Assembly: GCF_036669915.1 (NCBI RefSeq)
Contig: NC_089324.1
Location: 4,078,744-4,142,743 of the forward strand
DNA from: Pocillopora verrucosa
Lineage: Eukaryota > Cnidaria > Anthozoa > Scleractinia > Pocilloporidae
Direction of reading: 5' to 3'
DNA length: 64,000 nucleotides
Below are positions 25,231-34,498 of the stretch, piece by piece (the stretch's first letter is position 1; the number at the start of each line of letters is the position of its first letter). Under the pieces are notes generated by a model that was not told the origin of the DNA, did no database searches, and worked only from the letters and a program-made list of their open reading frames with translations. A program made the position numbers and the translations under genes.

Positions 25231-25944
25231 ACAGCATGCGTGGTACCGATGCATTTTATTTTCGCCCAAAAGTATTTAGACAATAGATCATAAAATACCC
25301 GTGTGAGTTCAAATGAATTAGTCTTTTTTTTCCTTCTCCTAAGGTGAAAAAATACGACATTTTAGTTCTTTTGAAAGTCCTGCTCTTTTATACGAAGTGT
25401 CCAAACGCTACCCACCCAGTCGAAAAAAAATAACTATTGTCTGCTACGCATGCCTATGTTTTACAATGGGGTGATTCTTTCTTCATTCCAATAAGGTTCA
25501 AGATAAAAGGCTCATAACATTAACACCTTCATTAAAGTTTGTTTGTCCGAAACTTGTTAAAGTTAACAAATAACAAATCGTATGTCGACGTATGGGAAAA
25601 TTATAAAATAAAAATTATGCAGTGTCCCCGTTACATATCTGTTTTTAATTTTTTCTTGAAGAAAATCATCTTTTAAAACCAGAGCTATTTATTCAGTCTG
25701 GTCATTTCTTAACATGTATGAATATGAATGGTATGTCTTTGCATACATTGATACGACTTTCAGTTGTGTTAGCACGGTGGTGTATTGCAAAATCAAACAA
25801 GTTCAACGCAATGACACATTGCACACACTCTGTCTTTCCACCAAACTGACTAAAGGTCTAATGAATAAAGGGGGTAAGTTTCTAAAGAAACTGCGGTGCT
25901 GCGTCGGTGGGAGAGTATAACAGGGCAATCAAGTATCATCAACT

Positions 25945-26090
25945 TAGTTGATAACGTAACTTCGTCACCGTAAAGAGTTTTAAAGCTGACGTTTCGAGCG
26001 TTAGCCCTTCGTCATCGCTCTAACGAAGGGCAAACGCTCGAAACGCCAGCTTTAACACTCTTTACCGTGGCTAGTTTACGTTATCGACTC
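25945..26090. repeat. Palindrome with degenerate hammerhead-like cores
   Basis: About 145-base palindrome: ACTTAGTTGATAACGT... mirrored by ...ACGTTATCGACT, with central arms GACGTTTCGAGCGTTAGCCC and GGGCAAACGCTCGAAACG. Each arm resembles the minimal hammerhead ribozyme core of Penelope-like elements (CTGANGA, short stem, GAAA, cleavage GTC). On the - strand CTGACGA reads ATGACGA. On the + strand it reads CTAACGA and GTC reads GCC. Both are therefore probably inactive relics. It lies just beyond the decayed end of the zinc-finger array. Confidence 0.55.
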
Positions 26091-26159
26091 ATTAGACAAT
26101 AATTAATTACCCTGACTAAAGGTCTGGTTCGGCTGAGTACACTGATACAGCTATCACTC

Positions 26160-26981
26160 AAATAAGTACCGAGGTTCCTAGTCGGATTGCAAGATCGGTA
26201 AAACAACCTACATTTGGTCTTCTGGGTTTGGTTTTCACCTGTTTGAGTGCGGAGGTGACTGCTGAGATCACCAGACTGGCGAAACAAATTGCCACATTGT
26301 GTTCACTGATATGGAATTTTACCTGTGTAAGTACGGAGGTGGGAAATGAGGTGACAAGAGTTTTAAAACGACTTGCCACTTTGTGTACAATGATATGGAT
26401 TTTCATCTGTATGAATACGGAGGTGCTTGGTCGGGTGGCCAGAGTTGTCAAACGACTTGCCACGTTTTGTCTACTAATGTGGCTTTTCACCTGTGTAAGA
26501 ACGGAGGTGCATGATCAGGTTACCAGGCAAGTTAAACGACCTGCCACATTGTATAATGTGATATGGCTTTTCACATCTATGAGAGCAGAAGTGCATGGTC
26601 AGACTACCAGGCTGGTGAAGCGACTTGCCATATTGTATACACTGATATGGTTTTTCGACTACGTGAGTATGGAGGTGCATGGTCAGGTTACCAGGCTAGT
26701 TAAACGACTTTTTGCACATTGTGTGTAAACTGATATGGCTTTTCACCCGTGTGAGTACGGAGGTGCATGGTCAGGCTACCAGGGCGGTTAAACGACTTTC
26801 CAAATTGTGTACACTGATATGGCTTTTCACCCGTGTGAGTACGGAGGTGCATGGTAAGGCTACCAGAGTGGTTAAACGACTTTCCACATTGTGTACACTG
26901 ATATGGCTTTTCACCCGTGTGAGTACGGAGGTACATGGTCAGGCTACCAGGGTGGTTAAACGACTTTCCACATTCTGTACA
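26160..26981 (-). pseudogene. Decayed C2H2 finger units downstream of the PRDM9 stop codon
   Basis: About nine 84-base finger units continue the PRDM9 array past its stop. The three nearest (26715-26981) remain readable in frame ([27 protein letters not shown]), although one has lost a finger Cys (CTQFGKSF). Near 26705-26735 indels shift the frame. Beyond that, units still show linker traces (HTGEKPH-like) at 26474-26680, then diverge more and more toward 26160. They are non-coding as read here unless the stop is a variant or read through. Confidence 0.8.
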
Positions 26982-27915
26982 CTAATATGGCTTTTCACCC
27001 GTGTGAGTACGGAGGTGCATGTCCAGGTTACCAGGCTGGGTAAACGACTTTCCACATTGTGTACACTGATATGGCTTTTCACCCGTGTGAGTACGGAGGT
27101 GCCTGGTCAGGCTACCAGGGCGGTTAAACGACTTTCCACATTGTGTACACTGATATGGCTTTTCACCCGTGTGAGTACGGAGGTGCATGGTCAGGCTACC
27201 AGAGTGGTTAAACGACTTTCCACATTGTGTACACTGATATGGCTTTTCACCCGTGTGAGTACGGAGGTGCATGGTCAGGCTACCAGGGTGGTTAAACGAC
27301 TTTCCACATTGTGTACACTGATATGGCTTTTCACCCGTGTGAGTACGGAGGTGCATGGTAAGGCTACCAGAGTGGTTAAACGACTTTCCACATTGTGTAC
27401 ACTGATATGGCTTTTCACCCGTGTGAGTACGGAGGTGCATGGTCAGGTTACCAGGCTGGGTAAACGACTTTCCACATTGTGTACACTGATATGGCTTTTC
27501 ACCCGTGTGAGTACGGAGGTGCATGGTCAGGCTACCAGGGCGGTTAAACGACTTTCCACATTGTGTACACTGATATGGCTTTTCACCCGTGTGAGTACGG
27601 AGGTGCATGGTCAGGTTACCAGGCTGGGTAAACGACTTTTCACATCGTGTACACTGATATGGCTTTTCACCCGTGTGAGTACGGAGATGCATGGTCAGGT
27701 GACCAGGCTGGGTAAACGACTTTCCACATTGTGTACACTGATATGGCTTTTCACCCGTGTGAGTACGGAGGTGCCTGGTCAGGTTACCAGGCTGGGTAAA
27801 CGACTTTCCACATTGTGTACACTGATATGGCTTTTCACCCGTGTGAGTACGGAGGTGCCTGGTCAGGCTACCAGGCTGGGTAAACGATTTTCCACTTTGT
27901 GTACACTTGTGTGAA
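26982..27915 (-). repeat. Tandem 84-base zinc-finger repeats (coding part of PRDM9 array)
   Basis: Eleven near-identical units, each one finger plus the [16 protein letters not shown] linker. Nearly all differences fall at DNA-contact helix positions. Residues at -1/3/6, in protein order: Q/S/R, Q/N/R, Q/H/M, Q/N/M, R/S/M, Q/N/M, H/S/M, H/S/M, H/S/M, R/S/R, Q/N/M. Such within-array homogeneity with contact-site variation is typical of PRDM9 minisatellites that evolve by unequal exchange. Confidence 0.9.
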
Positions 27916-30900
27916 CTTTTACCTTCGTCGGTCCAAAGGTACTTGTTTTTAGGAAATGACGTATTAGACGAATTTTGCTGCTCATTAGCGTGAAAACTTA
28001 TATGGCTGTTAAAATGATCCAATGACGTAAATTTCTTCTTACAAATAGAACATTGCCAGATTTTTATCTCTGTTCTTGTTGAACAATAATATTTCTTGTG
28101 TCTGAGAAGAAAGTTTATGGAGGTAAACATCTTTCCACAACCATCACATGGGTCGATTACACCTAGAAAAAAATATCAAAATAAATCTAGGTATATAATT
28201 TGTGTGCATGCCGCCCAGCCTGGCCATCGTAGCTTTTCCTTTCTTTCCATTTTGTTATCGAGGCTAAAGTTTTCCGATGTGCATGTGCGAAAACGTAAAT
28301 TTTGGAACTCCCTATAAATTTACTCTTGGAATCGCACTGGTAGTAATTATTTTTTTCTAATCAAATACTCATTTTTTTAACATACTTTTTTTACTGCCTC
28401 GATCCGGATCATCAACAAGCGATATCCCCAGATCTCTGGCGTAGCTCTCTCCATACCACACTAACAGTTCTTCACCTGGATTGATTGATTTGTAAGTACG
28501 GTAGTAAATCTCGCCTCTAAACTGAAAAGCCACCATATTCTGCTCATCCTCGCAGCGAGAGCAATTTACAAACCGCATCCAGTTGCTTTGACTTTCTTCG
28601 TGTCCATCCACGAAATGACTAAACTTACCACTTTTCACAATCTGCAAAAATACAATAGAATCCGTTTCCTTACTCACGGATATTTGTCCACGGACGTTAT
28701 CTGTTCCGATATGCGAACAGTTTTCCGAGAGCGAAGCTCCAGGAAAACCGTGGGCTTCGAGGGACAGATTATGTCCAAGGACAACTATACGAGCTCATTT
28801 TAGTGCCAAATGGAGGCTATTATGTTTACTATGCTTCAAATATTTTGAAATTCGCGGGAAAAATGTTAACGAACAGCTTACCGTCTACGGCATGGGATGT
28901 TCACTTTTTAGTGTTCTCTGGTACGATTTTGTGCGCTAAAAATCACCTTTCTTCTTCTTCTTCAACAACCACACAACGCTGTCTTATCTGGAAGTCTATT
29001 TTAAACGCAGAATTTTCTGCAATGGACTAAAATATTGAAAATTGGAAAAACAACACTTGGGGTATATCCTCGAACATCCCTCAGTGTTAGCTGGAATATT
29101 CGGCCATGTGATGCGTTAAGACCAATCGCACACGAGAAAAACTCATTGATGGATTGTAAGTCAGTTTAGTGTATACTAACACAATGGATAGCGTTGAGGG
29201 CTTACTCTCATAGCTATTCAGACTCCGAATATCCCCTGCTTATCACCTTTGAGTAACTTGCGCAGAATTTGCACCCAAAACGTTCTAATCGTCCCAGGAA
29301 TAAATGAGCTAAATCATCTTTCCGTGTTGTAATATCACTCTGTTTTAGTCTGCACTGAAACAACTATTTATTTCAGTGACAGTAGCTATTGGTGGATATT
29401 TACCCAGCGGCGAAGCGGCGAGATGAATATCCACCACTAGCTACCTCAACTTTGGTGAATATTTGTCAAATATTTCCGTCTATCCATTCTTGGCTTTTGG
29501 TTTAGAGTGCTTTATAACTCTGCATGTTTTCCGCTTTTGAACAGATATCTAACATCTAATCATCAATCGAAAGATGAAAAAATTTGCCAAACTATTCAGA
29601 AGAATATCACTTTACCTCCCACATGTAACACGTGTTCGTCTCATCAGTAATGTTCTCCCATCCTATCTTCTTCCCTTTGTATGGACCGAATCGTACTCCT
29701 TTCGAAATATCAGTAGTACTGAAAACACCTAAACCGGCTTCAGGAATTGACGAACTCTTTATTTTAAGAACAGCTGGTAGTGAGGAGACTGCAGGCGATA
29801 AATTTGAATTTTCTGTTGTACTCCTGTCAGCTATGATTTGCAAAGGCCCATGTACTGGACAATCACCATAACGAAGGTCTTGACATTCTTCGCAAACTAA
29901 ATAGAGTGAAAAATCGAGTTAACAGATAGGAAAGTTCTTTTTGAGAATAAATATCGAATATGTTACGAAAAGGAGACCCAAATCTTACAGGGGTCAACAT
30001 CACACGCTCACAATGTGCATCACCTTTAACTTTTAACTTCCGTTAACCAAACATCATTTTGCTCAAATCCTTTGTCTTCTCAGAAAGACACAAAGACTAA
30101 TTTGTCTCAATGGCGACGGAGAGGGAAAAATCTTTTCGGAAACATATATTTAAGTTTAATTCAAAGCCGGTCGTGTTAGATGCATTTTGTACCTAAGCCC
30201 TCGGTTAATCGAAAGTTGAATAATGCTATTCAATGGATAAATCGCTATGCGGTGGACAACGCTATACGTTTAATAATCACCTATCCGCCGGATAGCGATT
30301 ATCTGTTGGATAGCGTTATCCGGCCTCTTTACAACTGGGCCAAGGTGATTACTCAGTATTGCATTGTGAATCATGTACTGCGCATAAAAATTATGTAATC
30401 ATGCAAATAAGCACGCGCGCATTCCGAGAACACGGTATTGTTTTTCAATCGATTGACGAGGTAAAGAGGAACGTTGGTCTTCATCTCTTGAACGAGCGCG
30501 GTGACCTATATTTTTCATTTCATGTATAACTTTAGATTTCGAATCATCCCCTTTGAATTGGAGAAATAAAAAAAATTTTAAAAAAAGCGACGAAAAGAAA
30601 TAGCTGAAGGCGTGCGCGAAGTCCGTTACTCGATGATGCAAATCATAACCTTGAACTGGAGTACCGACTCGATTAACGTTTTGAGTCGATGTCGTTCAAA
30701 TAAAGTGATTTTTGCACAATTACACATCAAATTTTTTCGTGTGCCCGGGACTTTCTACCTATTAAGTTTTTTCCAAATGTCATTTTAAAACCCCTTGCTT
30801 TTAGCTACCGCAAAGGTAGGCATTAATAGGGTACGTTTTGGTCATCATATCTTTTAAACAAGGACGGTGACCTATCTTTTTTGAAACAGACCATGGTAGG

Positions 30901-33637
30901 GGACATTTAAGGAAAGATAAGAAAAATTGTTCGATAACGTTTTTTTTCTGAGGAATCACTTCAAGTTATAAACCATCAGCAAAACTGACCAAATACTGTA
31001 GTTCAACTTACAGATGTAATGGTCATCGTCTGGAACTTCAGCCTCGCAGTACGAGTGCCTCATCCCTCGTGTTGCATACTGTATTCGCTTCTTAGGAGGC
31101 TGGGCTCTTTTGATTTTCTTTGGCATTTCCTTAACTTTCTTTAAAGAAATCACTGTTCTTTCGTCAGGGATTGAATCTACCTCTTCCCCTAACCTAGCTA
31201 ATTCCTCAAATTCATTGGGGCAACTCTGTTCGTCTTCCACCTGTAGTTATGTTGAAAGAAACAAACAATCAATCAAACAAGTAGACAAAACTAGAGAACG
31301 GTACTTGAGTTGTGCGTAAATTTACTCTCTGTTGAACAGGATTTTGCCCGCGACATATACCATATCTTTTGTTGTATAACGTAATCGAATTCATGTGACT
31401 TTATATAGGGATCTCGCTATTCGCAAGTATTTCTTGTATTCGTCGTTTGGAATTGAGCCTAAATTTCTCGGAGAAGTGTAAAATTTCAAATCGTACAGTA
31501 GAATTAAGTCTTGAAAGTTCTAGGAATATTTTCGTTAACATTCTCTGCACTTTTTCGGAATGATGACCTATCTAATGTGCAAAATGTGGCGTCGCGAGGT
31601 TCACGATTTCAAAGGCATCGTGCATTACGCCCGATGTCATTCTCTCTGAAATATTGTCAGTTGATTAATTATAAACAGCCTAGGCTTAACGTTTTTACGA
31701 GTTATAGTTGACACAGTCTCTTCATGGTCTACAGAAAAGTTGTCAAAAATTAGTTCCTTTTAATCCCAAATTGGGGGGATAAGCAAGCTCTAAAATCAAG
31801 AGAAAAAAATAGAATGATAACTAAAAAAATAAGCACAAAAACACGATGCGTAGTTCACAAATAGTTGTCTCTCGGGTTATGGCCAAAAAATCATTATCTT
31901 CACGCCGAATGCCTTTTGTGCACCTCCTTTTTGTGCAAATAGATCACCAAGAGATTGAAGAAAGAGGAGCAAGATTATTTTTTAAAATCATGCATAGTGG
32001 CCACGTTGATAAACAAGAATAAAAATGACGGCGTCCTCGGTCGAATTTTTTGCACATTGAAGACAATTTCTAAAAATTTATTTTAATCTTTTAGATCTCA
32101 AATGCGGCCAGTGCGGTGATGTGCTGGACTTTATCTACTCTGATGGATGTAAAAACCACACGGTTTTTAGAGCAAATGTGTCCTCTTAAGTAAGCGACGG
32201 AAGTGCCTTTTTTTGAGCAAATCTTTAACAGTCTAAGCAACAACTCTATCATTACCACTTTTATTTCCATCTGTCCTTGTTGAACAGGCACTGTTTGAGG
32301 TTTTGGTCGAAAATCTGCAGTGATTAAAAAAGTATAAGTCCTTACGAAATAATTCAGTTGAAGTAAAAGAATGTGCTGATAAATGAAGTGAATTATAGTA
32401 ACCTGTACTTATTATGTTGCTACAGTTGCCAGGGTTCTCATTAAGAAATGAAGAAGTGGAAATTACTGTTAAAAATGAGTGAAAATTCTCCACGTGTGAA
32501 CAAAATTGCCAGGCCACTAAAATTTAGCTGCAAAATTCTGCGGGGTGGCTGTAGAATTCTCCGATCACTGATACAGATGTATGAAATCCCAGGGTTGCTT
32601 AGACCGGTGACACACCTGGCGAGTTAAGATTCGCCTAAGGTGGCGAATTTTATCGCCAGCAAAAATCGTCAATATCTGACATGTCAGATATCGGCGATCG
32701 GCAGAAATTGGCAGAAATCGCCAGAAATCACTATTGCTGCAACAGACACACCTAGCGATTTTCGCCGACACAAGCAACAGCCAGTCGTCAAAAACGCTAC
32801 ATTTTACAGTTATAATCAACCGGTTAATTTACATATTTACATAGGAAAAAATTTACCTGGGATAAACCTTTTTATCATTTTATTTCTTCGTCTGACTTCT
32901 TCTGACCCTGGAACCCAATCTTCATCACTGTCATCACTACTCTCATTTGAACTATCCCCATCTTGGCCGAAATATAGTGTTTTACTCTTTTTTACCGGCG
33001 TTCTACGAGGACGACCTTGGAGCCCAGCTGGAACTACAGGAACAGGAAGTCCTGAGAACGAAGAGCGACTCGTAAATATGCAAAATGAATAGTTATATTC
33101 TTAGGTTGAGAGGTAGTTAAATCAGTAAAAAAGCTGCATCAAGGCAGAAATTTACATCTTCAAAATTGAGGAAAGGGGTGACTTTCTAAGGGGAAGTAGA
33201 TACTGATGTTTAAGGCTGATTAACTGCTCAATCAAATCAATTTTCCAAGAGAGTATGATATTCAGGGAGAGATATTTTGTTCAAGAGAGTAGTATAGTCA
33301 CTCGAGGTATTCTGTTCGTAAAGGTTTTGACAGGAAGTTCCAAATTGCATAAATTGGGCCAAATGTTTTTTTCAAGCAAGCAATCATAGCAGTTGCCAAA
33401 ATCATGATAATTCATAAATGCTCCATTTACATCAAAGATGATGCACGTTTCAAACTGAACAGTTTATCGGTGTAAACGGGGCTTAAGAAACATCAACACT
33501 AATGTCTTTGGCAAGGAAATACTAGTTATAAAATACTCACCTAGACTTTTCATGTACTCGTGGTTCTTTTTTATGTTGTGAAATCGCTGAATTTCATACT
33601 CAGACAATTGATTCGTCATGGCCAGCTTTTTTTTCTC
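26982..33637 (-). CDS. PRDM9: PRDM9-type histone methyltransferase with tandem C2H2 array
   Basis: Coding exons (-): 33637-33541, 33051-32857, 32314-32256, 31240-31012, 29896-29616, 28641-28386 and 28162-26982. Phases all agree. From the first in-frame ATG (33619) this gives 759 aa. Order: KRAB-like half box ([15 protein letters not shown]), SSXRD ([10 protein letters not shown]), basic stretch, zinc knuckle ([17 protein letters not shown]), PR/SET domain, an early C2HC-like finger (CDGCGKMF), a C2H2 finger, then 11 tandem 28-aa fingers. Catalytic tyrosines matching human Y276, Y341 and Y357 are present (GPYKG, YYRTY, VWYGES), so H3K4/H3K36 methylation is expected. In vertebrates PRDM9 places meiotic recombination hotspots. 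Finger 1 has CTQS for CxxC and is probably weak. The array ends at TAG (26982-26984), a CAG-to-TAG change in a linker. The true 5' end is unresolved: the exon-1 frame is open upstream, but no in-frame ATG was found in the candidate 5' exon. Confidence 0.9.
29383..29446. repeat. Short palindrome
   Basis: AGTAGCTATTGGTGGATATT is mirrored by AATATCCACCACTAGCTACC across a GGCGAAGCGGCG centre. It lies in the PRDM9 intron between the SET exons. It could be a small foldback element. Confidence 0.5.
30215..30341. repeat. Palindromic MITE-like repeat (GGATAGCG type)
   Basis: Internally inverted units of the type GGATAAATCGCTATGCGGTG and CCGCCGGATAGCGATTATC. Similar sequences are common dispersed repeats in invertebrate genomes (recollection, not a search). 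In a PRDM9 intron. Confidence 0.55.
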
Positions 33638-33952
33638 CTATGGTTCAATAAAACAAGTATACAAGGCGAAAGTGAGCTTAGCATCTAAAATACACGAAAG
33701 TACTTAAGCTTACCTGCTCACTATAGAAACGAAGAGTTCGGTTCACTCTGAATAATCAACTTTTGAAGTTGTCCTCCAACTTTTTATAAATTCCTTGGCT
33801 GCAACAAAGAATCTTCTACGCATGAAAATTGATGGTCGAGGTTTGACCTAAGTTTTGTCAGAGATACAACAGGTTCGTTTCACAAATCCTCACAGCTCTT
33901 TAAAGCAAAATCTTAGCTCATGCACGCCTGATATCTAGGGCAACCAACTTAC

Positions 33953-34150
33953 CTCTTTTGATTTGAGGAAGTCTGTCTGTCTTCCAAGTTTTTCCTGATA
34001 GTATGTTGAGTCCTTGATACCATGAACGCGAGCAACTGGAAATTTAAACTGTATTATCGACGGGAAAAATCGTCGAGATGTAAACTCCAAAAAAGTCTCT
34101 GAACTCAGCTGAAATCTTTTTTCCTCTCGCTGAACGTCATCTTCGACCAA
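33953..34150 (-). other. Candidate 5' exon of the PRDM9-type gene
   Basis: An open stretch ends in a strong donor (AAAGAG|GTAAGT, exon end 33953) that would join the KRAB-like exon in phase 0. The frame is open for 66 codons but closed upstream by TAG and holds no ATG, so it is either 5' UTR or not an exon. The real start would then be ATG 33619, or lie in an exon I did not find. Confidence 0.35.
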
Positions 34151-34498
34151 GCATCTGATTGGCTAATGACTGGAAGAGAGAAAGAAGAGGCGGGAAGAGA
34201 AAACGCGGGCCGCCGCATGCCGGCGCGGCTACACGGCAGTCACCTCTCTTTCATTTCATATCCTCCTTAAGTCCAGGTATGCTGTTATATATATAATGAA
34301 GAAAAGCACCTTGAATTCAGGATCATATAGACTTACTTGGGGAGGAATTTGTTTTCGCAAGCCCACCTGCACACTTGCATTTGCTTGCAGTTGCTCGCAC
34401 TGACCATGCACCTTTCCATACGATCCTTACCCTCTCCTCCCAGCAGTCAAAAGTGACACATCCGTCCCACAATCCTTTGTTGGATACTTCAAACAAAG
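34151..34498. promoter_or_regulatory. Shared head-to-head 5' region of PRDM9-type and HEAT-repeat genes
   Basis: The two genes point away from each other. The gap from the HEAT gene ATG to the PRDM9 KRAB exon is under 900 bases, and to the candidate 5' exon about 350 bases. The stretch contains a GC-rich block (GCGGGCCGCCGCATGCCGGC, 34205-34224) that stands out in AT-rich surroundings. No TATA box is obvious near either gene. A bidirectional promoter is inference from geometry and composition. Confidence 0.45.

Noticed and set aside
26712..27914. Long + strand ORF of 400 aa made of 28-residue repeats
   Set aside because: It is the exact antisense of the PRDM9 C2H2 array, whose - strand reading has all Cys/His ligands and linkers. 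The + reading has no start context or domain. Kept only as a low-interest finding.
26160..27915. Regular 84-base repeats considered as CRISPR-like or satellite array
   Set aside because: No unique spacers; each unit is a C2H2 finger plus linker, and the array is part of a spliced gene.
32600..32800. Small element suggested by paired ACACACCTGGCGA and ACACACCTAGCGA blocks
   Set aside because: Similarity is short and the ends are not defined; not enough to call a repeat.
33953..34150. 66-codon N-terminal extension of the PRDM9-type protein starting at TTG
   Set aside because: There is no ATG in this frame and a TAG lies just upstream; eukaryotic initiation at TTG is not a safe call. Listed only as a candidate 5' exon.
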